DNA from: an uncultured Alphaproteobacteria bacterium
Lineage (GTDB): Bacteria > Pseudomonadota > Alphaproteobacteria > Rhizobiales > Ancalomicrobiaceae
DNA length: 64,000 nt
Assembly: GCA_937892955.1 (NCBI GenBank)
Contig: CALBKH010000005.1
Span: forward strand, 1 to 64,000
Reading direction: 5' to 3'
In this document: positions 25,801 to 33,987 of the stretch, piece by piece
How the letters are laid out: the number at the start of each line of letters is the position of its first letter
Position numbering within the stretch: position 1 is the first letter of the stretch
The notes under the pieces: model-generated
Told to the model about the DNA's origin: nothing
Databases searched by the model: none
What the model saw: only the letters and a program-made list of their open reading frames with translations
Made by a program: the position numbers and the translations under genes

Positions 25801-26703
25801 CATGGCGAGGTCGGCCGCGCCGAGACCGCGGGTCGAGGCCTCCCAGGCGGGGCGCTCGCAGGTGGCGAGGACGGCTTGGAGGACGGGGACGCCGGCGCGT
25901 TCCAACACCGACGAGCCGTCGTCGAGCCGCGCCGAGAAGGCGGTGGTGTTGACGACGATGGCGGGAGCGAGGTCGTCGATCAGCCGGCCGAGACCGTCGA
26001 CGACGCGGCCGTCCTTGAGCGAGGTGACGAATTCGGCGCGCACCGCGAAGCCGCGTGCCGCCAGCGCCTGCGCCAGCGCCGCGATCGGTGCGGTGTCGGC
26101 GGCGGTGACGAAGGAGCGGTAGAAGGTGAGGAGGGCGAGCGGGCCGTCACCGTCGTGGCAGGCCGGGGCGAAGCGGCCATGCGCGGCGAGCGGCTGCGGC
26201 TCGTCCCACGTGGCTTCGCGGCCGAGGCGGTTCGAGATCCAGCCCAGCGCCGAGGCGACGTTCGCCGGGCCGCCCTCCTGGAACCAGCGCCACAGCCGGC
26301 GCAGGTCCTCGAGCGGTAGGGTCGAGGCGGCGTCGAGGCGCATGTCGTCGCGAGCGTCACCGGGCACCACGGCGAAATCGAAGCCGCGGGCGCGCGCCGC
26401 CGCGGCGAGTTCGTCGACGCCGTAGCGCCAGTAGTCGAGCCCGCCGAGGAGGCGGACGAGGACGAAGCGGGCCTTGCGCCCGACCGCGTCGAGCCACAGG
26501 TCGACCGAATAGGGGTGGCGCAGGTCGGCGAGCGAGGCGAGGCGCAGGCTCGGCAGATCGGCGCGGCCGGCATGGACGGCGGCGACGAGGCCGAGATCCG
26601 AATCCGAGAAGGAGAGGAACGCCACCTCGCCCGCCGTCTGGCCGAGATCGATCGCCTGGACGGTATCGTCGAGCGAGCGGATCGTGTCGGCGACGAGGTG
26701 CAT
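22879..26703 (-). CDS. cobN: Cobaltochelatase subunit CobN, carrying an in-frame repeat element
   Basis: 1274 residues; the large subunit of the ATP-dependent CobNST chelatase that inserts cobalt into hydrogenobyrinate a,c-diamide. The start is HLVADTIRSLDDTVQAIDLG with VAFLSFSDSDLGLVAAVHAG. Core motifs include MIHLGTHGTLEWLPGKAAA and the C-terminal VDVTLRVSGLFRDVFPAQI and RHGHRGAAEIAETVGN. GGAG precedes the ATG at 26703. Residues ~424-568 are encoded by a 434-bp repeat element (24998-25431) and read as a Pro/Gly/Ser-rich linker (SPPSLSLPLQGGG, PSPLEGEGQGGGAG). The frame is intact across it, so the gene is likely functional. CobS and CobT are not in the window. Confidence 0.95.
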   Translation of the reverse strand: MHLVADTIRSLDDTVQAIDLGQTAGEVAFLSFSDSDLGLVAAVHAGRADLPSLRLASLADLRHPYSVDLWLDAVGRKARFVLVRLLGGLDYWRYGVDELAAAARARGFDFAVVPGDARDDMRLDAASTLPLEDLRRLWRWFQEGGPANVASALGWISNRLGREATWDEPQPLAAHGRFAPACHDGDGPLALLTFYRSFVTAADTAPIAALAQALAARGFAVRAEFVTSLKDGRVVDGLGRLIDDLAPAIVVNTTAFSARLDDGSSVLERAGVPVLQAVLATCERPAWEASTRGLGAADLAMNLVLPEIDGRIATRAISFKGREERSEAHQFARAVHVADEAGVVAVADLAKAWVDLAAKPRGARRIGLVVSDYPAKGGRTAYAVGLDTPASLVAIAEDLREAGYAVDDVPDADTLMRVLEGREAVGCKERSELHRPTLREADALDARHLATETVAPPSPPSLSLPLQGGGNDGETASVSAADDHAATLADRYGGTATGKTDKEERPSEPPHTAMPDVLSSLAPPIPSPLEGEGQGGGAGRRLGSDDHRSADRPGRDAERCNSLRSLHPTPPRPDATSPSLPLARYRTLFAALPEAFRASVEAAWGDPATDPDVAGDAFRFAALDLGALTVAVQPDRGRRDARKAEYHDTSIPPRHGYVAFYLWLREVVGIDAMIHLGTHGTLEWLPGKAAAPSPACAPAAVLGAVPVVYPFVVNNPGEAAQAKRRIAAVTVGHMTPPLTRAGSHGAAAEIESLLDEFSQAQTLDARRARMLAATILEKARDTGLAAESGIADGADEAEALTRLDAWLCDLKDARIGDGLHVFARPLAPALRTASIEALSEGQTTEAIADLEVRLTACAEAERRGLIAALDGRFLAPGPAGAPSRGRLDVLPTGRNLYAVDPRGVPTRTAWEIGKRTADEVIATYVQDHGDWPRRIVLDLWGSATMRTGGDDLAQAFALMGVRPVWDAATARVSGFEIQVPAKLGRPRVDVTLRVSGLFRDVFPAQIALFDEAVRAVAALDETDEDNPLAESRRGEATGADDAYRVFGTAPGAYGVGLSTTIATGAWENRDELGQRYLAASHHAYGRDAEGVAAPTAFAARVAAADAFVHVQDTAEQDVLDSDAFAEHEGGFAAAAARLGNRPALYHADTTRLSRSKVRTLAQEIQRVVRSRATNPRWLDGQMRHGHRGAAEIAETVGNLLGFAATTDEVAPTAFDLVFDATLGDDRVRDFMVASNPNAAAATARAFDEAIRRGLWSTRRNSVAGRIAETLEAGR
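24998..25431. repeat. 434-bp palindromic element with terminal inverted repeats inside cobN
   Basis: The left end (24998-25029) starts GTAGGGTGCAAGGAGCGAAG. The right end (25400-25431) is its inverted copy, ending CTCTTTGCACCCTAC; the 32-bp ends differ at one position by my alignment. Between them lie two C/G-run palindromes, centred at CTCGAG (25114-25119) and at CCTGGAGG (~25305). A third end-like copy sits at 18665-18696. Its length and frame add ~145 codons to cobN without a stop. Confidence 0.8.
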
Positions 26704-26836
26704 CGGGTGGTGGCTCCGGGTTGGTGGCGTCGGGCGCCAACGCGACGACCGAGGCGGGCGGGAGGTCCGCCGGGATTACGACTGCGAACGTCTCGTTCGC
26801 TCCGCCCACAGAGGGTCGAAGCGCAACCCCGCACCC

Positions 26837-26953
26837 GGCCGTCGTCCCCGGCGAGCCGAAGGCGAGGGAAGGGGACCCATAGGCCTCACCACCTCGGGGA
26901 ACCTTCGATGGATCCCCTTCCCCTCCGCTTCGCTTCGGCCGGGGATGCCGGCC
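26837..26953. repeat. Long inverted-repeat element, family C, copy 1
   Basis: The ends GGCCGTCGTCCCCGGCGAG and CGGCCGGGGATGCCGGCC are inverted, and inner arms GAGGGAAGGGGACCCA and TGGATCCCCTTCCCCT are also inverted, giving one long hairpin of ~117 bp. A second copy is at 62801-62924. It lies between cobN and cobW. Confidence 0.75.
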
Positions 26954-27001
26954 GAGGGGGCGAGGGGGAATCCGTGGCGAAGGCGATGGTCGCCGACTGC
27001 C

Positions 27002-28036
27002 TCACGCCGCCAGCGCGGCGCGCACCGCGGCTTCGTCGAGGCCCTTCTCGGCGATCACCACGAGGCGGCCGGCGCGGATCTCCTCCGGCCCCCAGGGGCG
27101 ATCGAACTGGTGGCGGAAGCGGTTGCCCACCCCCTGGACGAGGAGGCGCATCGGTTTGCCCTCGACGGCGACGAAACCCTTGATGCGCAACACGTCGTGG
27201 CTCTCGGCGACGGCCTTCAGGCGCTCCACCAGCGAAGCCGGATCACGCGCCGGGGCGACTTCCACCACGAAGGTGTCGAAGTCGTCGTGGTCGTGATCGC
27301 CCTCGATCTCATGATGCGACGGGCGCGCCGCGAGGTCGTCCTCGGCCGCGGCGAAGAGGCCGAGCGCCACCGCCGGATCGACCCGGCCCTCGGCGGCGCT
27401 CACCACCTTGACGGCGCGTGGAATGGCCTTGCGGATCTCCGCCTCGATCGCGGTGAGATCGCTCGCGCCGAGGAGATCGGCCTTGTTGACCACCACCAGA
27501 TCGGCGGCGAGCAGTTGGTCCTCGTAGACCTCTTCGAGCGGATTGTCGTGGTCGATCGAGGCGTCCTCCGCCCGCTGGGCGAGCACGGCGTCCGGATCGT
27601 CGGCGAAGCGGCCGTCGATCACGGCGCGGCCGTCGACCACCGCGACGACGCCGTCGACGGTGAGCTTGGCGCGGATCTCCGGCCAGTCGAAGGCCTTGAT
27701 CAGCGGCTTGGGCAGGGCGAGGCCGGAAGTCTCGACGACGATGTGGTCGGGGCGGTTCGGCAAGGCCAGCAGCCCCTCGATGGCGGGCAGGAAATCGTCG
27801 GCGACGGTGCAGCACAGGCAGCCGTTGGCGAGTTCGACGATCGCCTCCGGCGCGCAGGCATCGCCGTCGCAGGACTTCAGGATCTCGCCGTCGACGCCGA
27901 CGTCGCCGAATTCGTTGATCACCAGCGCCAGCCGGCGGCCACGGGCGTTCTCGACGAGGTGACGGATCAGCGTCGTCTTCCCGGCGCCGAGGAAGCCGGT
28001 GACGATGGTGACCGGGATCTTGGAGAAGGTGGTCAT
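27002..28036 (-). CDS. cobW: CobW-type GTPase metallochaperone
   Basis: 344 residues. G3E-family P-loop GTPase: Walker A TGFLGAGKTTLIRHLV (~residue 13), the CxCC metal motif in ANGCLCCTV (~70), VETSGLALPKP and the specificity motif VVNKADLL. A His/Asp-rich metal-binding segment (HHEIEGDHDHDDFD, ~235) and a C-terminal CobW_C domain (VLRIKGFVAVEG) follow. It is thought to deliver Co(II) to the CobNST chelatase, which fits its place next to cobN. It lies within the riboswitch-led operon. Confidence 0.93.
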   Translation of the reverse strand: MTTFSKIPVTIVTGFLGAGKTTLIRHLVENARGRRLALVINEFGDVGVDGEILKSCDGDACAPEAIVELANGCLCCTVADDFLPAIEGLLALPNRPDHIVVETSGLALPKPLIKAFDWPEIRAKLTVDGVVAVVDGRAVIDGRFADDPDAVLAQRAEDASIDHDNPLEEVYEDQLLAADLVVVNKADLLGASDLTAIEAEIRKAIPRAVKVVSAAEGRVDPAVALGLFAAAEDDLAARPSHHEIEGDHDHDDFDTFVVEVAPARDPASLVERLKAVAESHDVLRIKGFVAVEGKPMRLLVQGVGNRFRHQFDRPWGPEEIRAGRLVVIAEKGLDEAAVRAALAA

Positions 28037-28072
28037 GAACGGACCTCGGAGACTGCCGGGCGGAGCCCGGAA

Positions 28073-28212
28073 CCCTTCTCCCCTCGCGGGAGAAGGTGGC
28101 GCGAAGCGCCGGATGAGGGGGCTGGGCGGATCGATCGGGCATGGTGCGGGAGGCGGCCCACGAACCCCCCATCCGCCCTTCGGGCACCTTCTCCCGCAAG
28201 GGGAGAAGGGGG
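28073..28212. repeat. Inverted pair of REP-like units
   Basis: One unit (CTTCTCCCCTCGCGGGAGAA, then GGATGAGGGGGCTG) and its inverted partner (CCCCCCATCCGCCC...CTTCTCCCGCAAGGGGAGAA) flank about 40 bp between cobW and the DUF1636 gene. The pair has the geometry of a REPIN. Confidence 0.7.
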
Positions 28213-28271
28213 AACCGCGGGCGAGGTTTCAACGTGACGGCGATGGTGGAGGGCTGTCGCGAGCATCGCCA

Positions 28272-28664
28272 TCACCCGCCTCGCTCGTCGAAACACATCG
28301 GCGGAATGCGGGCGACGACGCCCTTCTTGAGCTCGTCGGGGCGGCTCTTCCAGGGGATGAGGCCGTCGGTTGCCGCGCCGTAGAGGGCGGCGGCGTCGAG
28401 AATGGCGGGGGCGGCCTCGGCGTCGAAATCGCCGTAGACGTAGGTCCATTTCTCGGGAGCGCCGAAGCCGATGGTCACCGGACGTTTGCACACCGACAGG
28501 CATTCGACCGGTACGACGCGGACATCGTCGCGCGTCGCGGCGGCGGCCTCGAGCGCCGCATGGAGACGGGTGCCGGCGTGCGGCGCGTCGAGCGTGTCGC
28601 CCTCGCGGCGGCAGGTGGTGCAGACGAGGATGATCGTCACCGGCGAGGGGTTCGCCGAAGGCAT
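28272..28664 (-). CDS. DUF1636 metal-binding protein of the cobalamin operon
   Basis: 130 residues. A thioredoxin-like ferredoxin fold with conserved cysteines: VTIILVCTTCRREGD (C-T-T-C), VECLSVCKRPV, and a C-terminal PPMCFDE. DUF1636 proteins are regularly found beside cobW and cobN and are suspected to bind metal; the exact role is unknown. The ATG at 28664 is preferred because the homologous core starts at residue ~8. An in-frame GTG at 28727 would add 21 residues. It is the first gene after the cobalamin riboswitch. Confidence 0.8.
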   Translation of the reverse strand: MPSANPSPVTIILVCTTCRREGDTLDAPHAGTRLHAALEAAAATRDDVRVVPVECLSVCKRPVTIGFGAPEKWTYVYGDFDAEAAPAILDAAALYGAATDGLIPWKSRPDELKKGVVARIPPMCFDERGG

Positions 28665-28749
28665 CGCCGCTTCGGGCGACGAGAGGGAGGGGGATGTCGT
28701 CACGTCGGTCCTCTTTCTCCGCCCCACCGGCGGATCGGGGAATGGATCG

Positions 28750-28925
28750 GACGACGGCAGGTCTCCTGGCTCGCGGATCTCGGCTCGGCGCCGCCTTCCC
28801 GGGGATCATCCCAGTGGCGTCTCGGCGCGTCGCTCTCCGCTCACAGTTGCGGGGGCAGCCGCGGCATCCCCTCGTCGGGACCGCGTTCCCTTTTCACCTC
28901 CGGATGTCCGGAGGACCGTCGCGTC
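28750..28925 (-). promoter_or_regulatory. Cobalamin (AdoCbl-type) riboswitch
   Basis: Read on the minus strand it shows the expected order: GGAGGTGAAAAGGGAA at the 5' side, then the core CTGCCCCCGCAACTGT, the GCCACTG element followed by GGATGATCCCCGGGAAGG, and AGCCAGGAGACCTGCC closing the structure with complementary bases at both ends. It lies just upstream of DUF1636-cobW-cobN-cobGHIJ, so cobalamin should shut the operon off. Confidence 0.92.
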
Positions 28926-29060
28926 GACGATATGAGGGACGGTGGACGGAGAAGTCAATCGAGACGACCGGCGACCAGGGCGATGGCTCCGTTCTCCACT
29001 CGGGTCATTCGTCGGGATGCTGGTTCCGCGTCGTGCGCCCCGGTGAGGTGCCGAAACGGC

Positions 29061-29096
29061 GGAGCCCCGGGGCGGTGGTGACCGCTCCGGGGCTCC
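29061..29096 (-). terminator. Strong hairpin after the helicase gene
   Basis: GGAGCCCCGGGGCGGT (29061-29076) and ACCGCTCCGGGGCTCC (29081-29096) form a 16-bp stem with one G-T pair and a 4-nt loop, 25 bp past the helicase stop. T-runs are short on both sides. It also insulates the riboswitch leader at 28.9 kb. Confidence 0.75.
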
Positions 29097-29120
29097 TCGT
29101 ATCGTCGTCGGTATCGCCGA

Positions 29121-30833
29121 TCAGCGCTCGCGGCGCGGGCCGCGGGGGCGGTCGCCCTGAGCGCGGGTCCTGTCGGCGCCGCCGTTGCGGGTCATCGGGC
29201 GATCGCCGCCGCGCTTGCCGTCGCGACGGTTGTCGCCGCCGAACGACCGCTCCTGGCGGCCTTCGCCACCGTATCCACGATCCGCGCGGTCGCCACCGCC
29301 TTGCGGGCGGCCGTCGCGGCGCACGTGGTCGCGCGGCGCGGCATGGCCGCTGCGTCCTGCGACGCTCTCGCCGTGGCGGGTGTCGCGCATGGCCTTCACC
29401 GGCATGTCGTCGCGACGGCGGTTGTCGTCGCGGCGGCGTCCTTCCTCGGAACGACGACCGTCGTCCCGACCCCGGCCCTCGTCGCGGACGCGATGTTCAT
29501 CGCGGGCGCGGAACTCCTCGCGCGGACCGCGATTGCCACGCGGTCCGGCGCCGCGCGCCTGCTGCTCGGCCTGCGCCGGGCGCTTCTCGCCGCCGCGACG
29601 GTCGTCGCGCGGACGGCCGGCGTGATGATGGCCGCGCGGCGCGATGGCGTCGTCGTCTATGTCGCGGCGGGCTTCCTTGGCCTGGGCCGCGGCCATGGCG
29701 GCGAGGCCCTGGGGCAGCGCCAGCTTCGGCACGGTGCGGCGGATGAGGCGCTCGATCGACTTGAGATACGCCCGCTCCTCGCCGTTGCAGAAGGAGACGG
29801 CCGAGCCGTCGGCGCCGGCGCGCGCGGTGCGGCCGATGCGGTGGACGTAGCTCTCCGGGATGTTCGGCAGGTCGTAGTTGACGACATGGGAGATGCCGTC
29901 GATGTCGATGCCGCGGGCGGCGATGTCGGTGGCGATCAGCACGCCGATCTCGCCGTCGCGGAAGGCGGCGAGCGCCCGCTCACGCTGCGGCTGGCTCTTG
30001 TTGCCGTGGATGGCGGCGGCCTCGAAGCCGGAACGGGCGAGGTGCTTCACCACCCGGTCGGCGCCGTGCTTGGTGCGGGTGAAGACGATGACGCGATCGA
30101 ACTTCGGCTGGCGCAGCAGATGCTCGAGCAGCGCCTGTTTCTCACGGGTCTCGCAGAAGAACACGCCCTGTTCGATGCGATCGACCGTGGTGGCGACCGG
30201 GGTCACCGCCACCTCGACCGGATCGGTCAGGTAGTTGGCGGCGAGCGAGGCGATCGCCTGCGGCATGGTCGCCGAGAAGAACAGCGACTGGCGCTGACGC
30301 GGCACCAGCTTGGCGATGCGCTTCAGCGAATGGATGAAGCCGAGGTCGAGCATCTGGTCGGCCTCGTCGAGCACCAGCATCTCGACCTTGTCGAGACGGC
30401 AGGAGCCGCGGTCGACGAGATCGAGGAGACGGCCGGGGGCGGCGACGAGCACGTCGACGCCGCGCATCAGGGCGCGCTCCTGCTTGCCGATGGAGACGCC
30501 GCCGAACACCACCTCGACGCGGAGGTCGAGACCGGCGGCGTAGGTGCGGAAACTCTCGGCGATCTGCGAGGCGAGCTCGCGGGTCGGGGCGAGGACGAGG
30601 CTGCGGGTCGCATGCGGGCCGGGACGGCGGCGATCGGTGATCAGCCGCTGGATCATCGGCAGGGCGAAGGCGGCGGTCTTGCCGGTGCCGGTCTGGGCGA
30701 TGCCGAGAAGGTCGCGGCCCTTCAGGAGATGCGGGATGGCCTGGGCCTGGATCGGGGTCGGCGTCTCGTAGCCGGACGCCGCGAGGGCCTCGAGGATGGA
30801 CGCGTCGAGGCCGAAATCGGTGAACTTGGTCAA
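29121..30833 (-). CDS. rhlE: DEAD-box ATP-dependent RNA helicase, RhlE type
   Basis: About 570 residues. All helicase motifs are present in order: Q motif (YETPTPIQAQAIP), motif I (AQTGTGKTAAF), Ia (PTRELASQI), II (VLDEADQML), III (FFSATMP), IV (VIVFTRTKHG), V (ATDIAARGIDI) and VI (HRIGRTARAG). The C-terminal ~190 residues are a disordered Arg/Gly/Asp-rich tail (RDEGRGRDDGRRSEEGRRRD) that binds RNA nonspecifically in such proteins. The likely role is ribosome biogenesis, mRNA decay or cold adaptation. The start is uncertain: TTG at 30833 gives the family-typical LTKFTDFGLD, while GTG at 30872 would add 13 residues behind GAGGA. Confidence 0.9.
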   Translation of the reverse strand: MTKFTDFGLDASILEALAASGYETPTPIQAQAIPHLLKGRDLLGIAQTGTGKTAAFALPMIQRLITDRRRPGPHATRSLVLAPTRELASQIAESFRTYAAGLDLRVEVVFGGVSIGKQERALMRGVDVLVAAPGRLLDLVDRGSCRLDKVEMLVLDEADQMLDLGFIHSLKRIAKLVPRQRQSLFFSATMPQAIASLAANYLTDPVEVAVTPVATTVDRIEQGVFFCETREKQALLEHLLRQPKFDRVIVFTRTKHGADRVVKHLARSGFEAAAIHGNKSQPQRERALAAFRDGEIGVLIATDIAARGIDIDGISHVVNYDLPNIPESYVHRIGRTARAGADGSAVSFCNGEERAYLKSIERLIRRTVPKLALPQGLAAMAAAQAKEARRDIDDDAIAPRGHHHAGRPRDDRRGGEKRPAQAEQQARGAGPRGNRGPREEFRARDEHRVRDEGRGRDDGRRSEEGRRRDDNRRRDDMPVKAMRDTRHGESVAGRSGHAAPRDHVRRDGRPQGGGDRADRGYGGEGRQERSFGGDNRRDGKRGGDRPMTRNGGADRTRAQGDRPRGPRRER

Positions 30834-31212
30834 GTTGGGTCTTTCGAGTGCGAAAAGCCGCCGGCGCGCCACGTCCTCGGGACGAGGGGGCGCGCGTCGG
30901 GATCGTATGACGATCCCCGCGTGAAAAGGGGCTTGTCGGGTGAGAAGCGATCGAGCGGTCGGAGAGAAGACACGAAACGCGGGTCGATCGGATCTTCGTC
31001 CGTCGCTGCCCGCGTGGCGTCCGTCACGCGTCTCCCGACCTCCGTCGGCGGGATCTTCCCGAGCTTCGACGGCGTCGCACCGGCCTTCTGCCCGAAGTTC
31101 GTGTTCGGATCAAGGCACGAGTGCGAGAAATCGACTTCCGCGCCGCCGCCGGCTCGGGATATGGATGGCGCCACGGAAATGCAACGACGAACGAGAACGA
31201 GGTAGCCCCGAG
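30834..31212. other. Divergent intergenic region
   Basis: About 380 bp between the helicase and the aminotransferase. I see no supported gene, strong hairpin or consensus promoter. Confidence 0.4.
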
Positions 31213-32325
31213 ATGAAGTCGCCGCGTTTCACGCCGTTGATGGCGAGCCTGCCTTCGACCGTACCCTTCGTCGGCGCCGAGGCGATCGAACGGACGCGCG
31301 GGCACCTGTTCAAGGCGCGGATCGGCGCCAACGAGAGCGTCTTCGGGCCGTCGCCGAAGGCGATCGCCGCCATGCAGGCGGCGATCGCGACCGAAGCTTG
31401 GCTCTATGGCGACCCGGAGAACCACGACCTCAAGGTGGCGTTGGCGAAGCACCACGGCGTGCGGCCGGAGAACATCGTCGTCGGCGAGGGCATCGACGGG
31501 TTGCTCGGCCTCACGGTCCGTCTCTTCGCCGATCCCGGTACGCCGATCGTCACCTCGCTCGGCGGCTACCCGACCTTCGATTATCACGTCGCCGGCCACG
31601 GCGCCCGCTTCGTCCGGGTGCCCTACGTCGACGATCGCGAGAACCTGCCGGGTCTCGTCGATGCGCTGATCGCCGAGGACGCGCCGCTCGGCTACTTCGC
31701 CAACCCCGACAATCCGATGGCCACCTGGTGGTGGGGCGAGGAAGTGGCGCGGGAGCTGGCGCGCGTGCCCGAGGGTTCGCTCTTCATCCTCGACGAGGCC
31801 TATGGCGAATTCGCGCCCGACGGCACCCTGCCGACGACCATCGACCCCGACGATCCGCGCGTCATCCGCTTCCGCACCTTCTCCAAGGCGCACGGCATGG
31901 CCGGGATGCGCGTCGCCTACGGCATCGCCGCGCCGGAGGTCGCCAAGGCCTTCGACAAGATCCGCAACCACTTCGGCGTCAATCGCGTCGCCCAGGCCGG
32001 GACGCTCGCCGCGCTCGCCGACGGCGAATGGCTCGCCCACGTGGTGGCGAGTGTGAACCGCGCCAAGACCCGCATCGCCGCCATCGCCGCCGACAACGGC
32101 CTGACCTCGCTGCCGTCGGCGACCAACTTCGTCGCCGTCGACTGCGGTGGCGACGGGGCCTTCGCCAAGGCCGTACTCGACGGGCTGATCGCCCGCGATC
32201 TCTTCGTGCGCAAGCCGTGGCTGGCGCCGATGGATCGCTGCATCCGCCTCTCCGCCGGCACCGACGCCGACCTCGATCTCCTCGCCGCCGCGCTCCCCGG
32301 GGCGCTGGCCGACGCACGCGGGTGA
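31213..32325 (+). CDS. HisC-family PLP aminotransferase
   Basis: 370 residues, fold type I. It has the phosphate/PLP region (GEGIDGLLGLTVRLF), YPTFDYHVAGHG, FILDEAYGEFAP with the PLP-binding Asp and Tyr, and the Schiff-base lysine in RFRTFSKAHGMAGMRVAYG (~residue 227). A final Arg sits in CIRLSAGTD. The usual NPNNPTG motif reads NPDNPMATW. Overall similarity is to histidinol-phosphate aminotransferase, but no his genes lie nearby, so it may be an aromatic or broad-range aminotransferase. The ATG at 31213 follows a CCCGAG purine-poor leader; the upstream open frame is not coding-like. Confidence 0.82.
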   Translation: MKSPRFTPLMASLPSTVPFVGAEAIERTRGHLFKARIGANESVFGPSPKAIAAMQAAIATEAWLYGDPENHDLKVALAKHHGVRPENIVVGEGIDGLLGLTVRLFADPGTPIVTSLGGYPTFDYHVAGHGARFVRVPYVDDRENLPGLVDALIAEDAPLGYFANPDNPMATWWWGEEVARELARVPEGSLFILDEAYGEFAPDGTLPTTIDPDDPRVIRFRTFSKAHGMAGMRVAYGIAAPEVAKAFDKIRNHFGVNRVAQAGTLAALADGEWLAHVVASVNRAKTRIAAIAADNGLTSLPSATNFVAVDCGGDGAFAKAVLDGLIARDLFVRKPWLAPMDRCIRLSAGTDADLDLLAAALPGALADARG

Positions 32326-32475
32326 GGGGGGCGGGTATCGGCTCGACGCGGGAGCGAACCACCGGTGCGATTTCCTGCTCGTCGCGGATCGCGAGCGAAC
32401 CGCGTCGACGCATGGCGCCTCGGCGTTCGCGGGGGTGGCGGGCGGCGGGCGGCACCCTAGTGTAGGGATTTCCCG

Positions 32476-33987
32476 ATGACCCGCGCCGATTCCGGCGCCG
32501 CGAGAGTTCCCATGGGTGAAGGCTTTCCCACGCTCGGCGATCGCGAGCGCCTGACGGTCGTGCTCGGCGCGATGGTCGTGCTGCTGCTCGCGGCGCTCGA
32601 CCAGTCGATCGTCGCGCCGGCGCTGCCGACCATCGGCGCGGCGCTCGGCGACGTCGAATATCTCTCTTGGGTGGTCTCGGCCTACTTCCTGACCTCGACC
32701 GCTGTGACGCCGCTCTACGGCAAGCTCGCCGACCTGAAGGGCCGCAAGGCGACGCTCCACACCGCCATCGCCGTCTTCACCGTCGGCTCGGCGCTCTGCG
32801 CGCTGGCGCCGAACATGACGATGCTGGTGATCGGTCGCGCCGTGCAGGGGCTCGGCGGCGGCGGGCTGATCAGCCTCGTCCAGACGGTGATCGGCGACGT
32901 GGTGCCGCCGCGCGAGCGTGGCCGCTACATGGGATGGATCTCGCTCGTTTGGGCGACGGCGAGCGTCTCGGGTCCGGTGGTCGGCGGCGTCTTCGCCCAG
33001 CATCTGCACTGGTCTTTGATCTTCTGGGTCAATCTGCCGTTGGCGGTGGTCGCCATGGTGATGATCGCCCGCGCCATGCGCCATCTGCCCGACGTCTCCC
33101 GCCCCCAGCGCCTCGATCTCGTCGGCGCCGTGTTGATCGTCGGCGGCACGGTGGCGCTGATGCTGGCGTTGACCTGGGGCGGTTCGCGGATGCCGTGGAC
33201 CTCGCCGCAGGTGCTCGGGCTCTTCGCCGTGGCAGTCGCCGCCTTCGCCGCCTTCGGCCGCCACGTGGCGCGGGTCGAGGAGGCGCTGATCCCGCTCACG
33301 GTGCTGCGCAATCCGGTCGTCGCGGTGACCACCTCGGCGATGTTCTTCGTCATGGGCAGCTGGTTGTCGCTCTCCGTCTACGTGCCGATCTGGCTCGCCC
33401 AGGTCCACGGCTTCGGCGCGGCGAACGCCGGCTTCGGGCTGATCGGCCTGACCCTCGGCACGGTCGTCGGCGCCAATGCCGGCGGCCGGATGCTCGCCCG
33501 CGTCACCCACTACAAGCGTGTGGCGCTCGGTGGGGCGGCCCTCGGCGTCGTCGCCAACGCCGGCCTCGCTCTCGGCGCGGCGACCTTGCCGTTCTGGGCG
33601 GCGGAGATATTCCTCGTCGCCGCCGGCCTCGGCACCGGCGCGCTCTTCCCGCTGTCGACGGTCGTCGTGCAGAACGCCGTCGATCGCCGCGATCTCGGCG
33701 TCGCCACCGCCACCCACGCCTTCTTCCGGGCCCTCGGCACGGTGGTCATCGTCGCCATCCTCGGTGCGATCTTCCTCGCCTCCGGTCTCGGCGACGCGAT
33801 CGAGGGCGGAATGGGCCATGCGGGCCTGTCGCCCGAGGAGGTGACGCTCGCCGGATCGACCTTCCGCCGCATCTTCGCGATGACGACGCTCGGACAGGCG
33901 ATCGGCCTCGTTATCTTCTCGTTTCTGGAGGAGCGCCCGCTCATCGGGCGCGGTGCGCCGGCGCGCGGCTCGGGCGAGGCGTCGTGA
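32476..33987 (+). CDS. DHA2-family multidrug efflux MFS transporter
   Basis: 503 residues with about 14 predicted helices. Typical DHA2 features are LLLAALDQSIVAPALPTI in helix 1 (the conserved Asp), motif A GKLADLKGRK between helices 2 and 3, motif B GRAVQGLGGGGL, and motif C in helix 5 (SVSGPVVGGVF). It should export hydrophobic compounds in exchange for protons; the substrate is not predictable. No regulator is adjacent. The aminotransferase ends 150 bp upstream on the same strand. Confidence 0.88.
   Translation: MTRADSGAARVPMGEGFPTLGDRERLTVVLGAMVVLLLAALDQSIVAPALPTIGAALGDVEYLSWVVSAYFLTSTAVTPLYGKLADLKGRKATLHTAIAVFTVGSALCALAPNMTMLVIGRAVQGLGGGGLISLVQTVIGDVVPPRERGRYMGWISLVWATASVSGPVVGGVFAQHLHWSLIFWVNLPLAVVAMVMIARAMRHLPDVSRPQRLDLVGAVLIVGGTVALMLALTWGGSRMPWTSPQVLGLFAVAVAAFAAFGRHVARVEEALIPLTVLRNPVVAVTTSAMFFVMGSWLSLSVYVPIWLAQVHGFGAANAGFGLIGLTLGTVVGANAGGRMLARVTHYKRVALGGAALGVVANAGLALGAATLPFWAAEIFLVAAGLGTGALFPLSTVVVQNAVDRRDLGVATATHAFFRALGTVVIVAILGAIFLASGLGDAIEGGMGHAGLSPEEVTLAGSTFRRIFAMTTLGQAIGLVIFSFLEERPLIGRGAPARGSGEAS

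Noticed and set aside
22879..26703. cobN as a pseudogene because of the repeat element
   Set aside because: The frame is continuous across the element, all conserved CobN motifs remain on both sides, and the operon junctions are intact.
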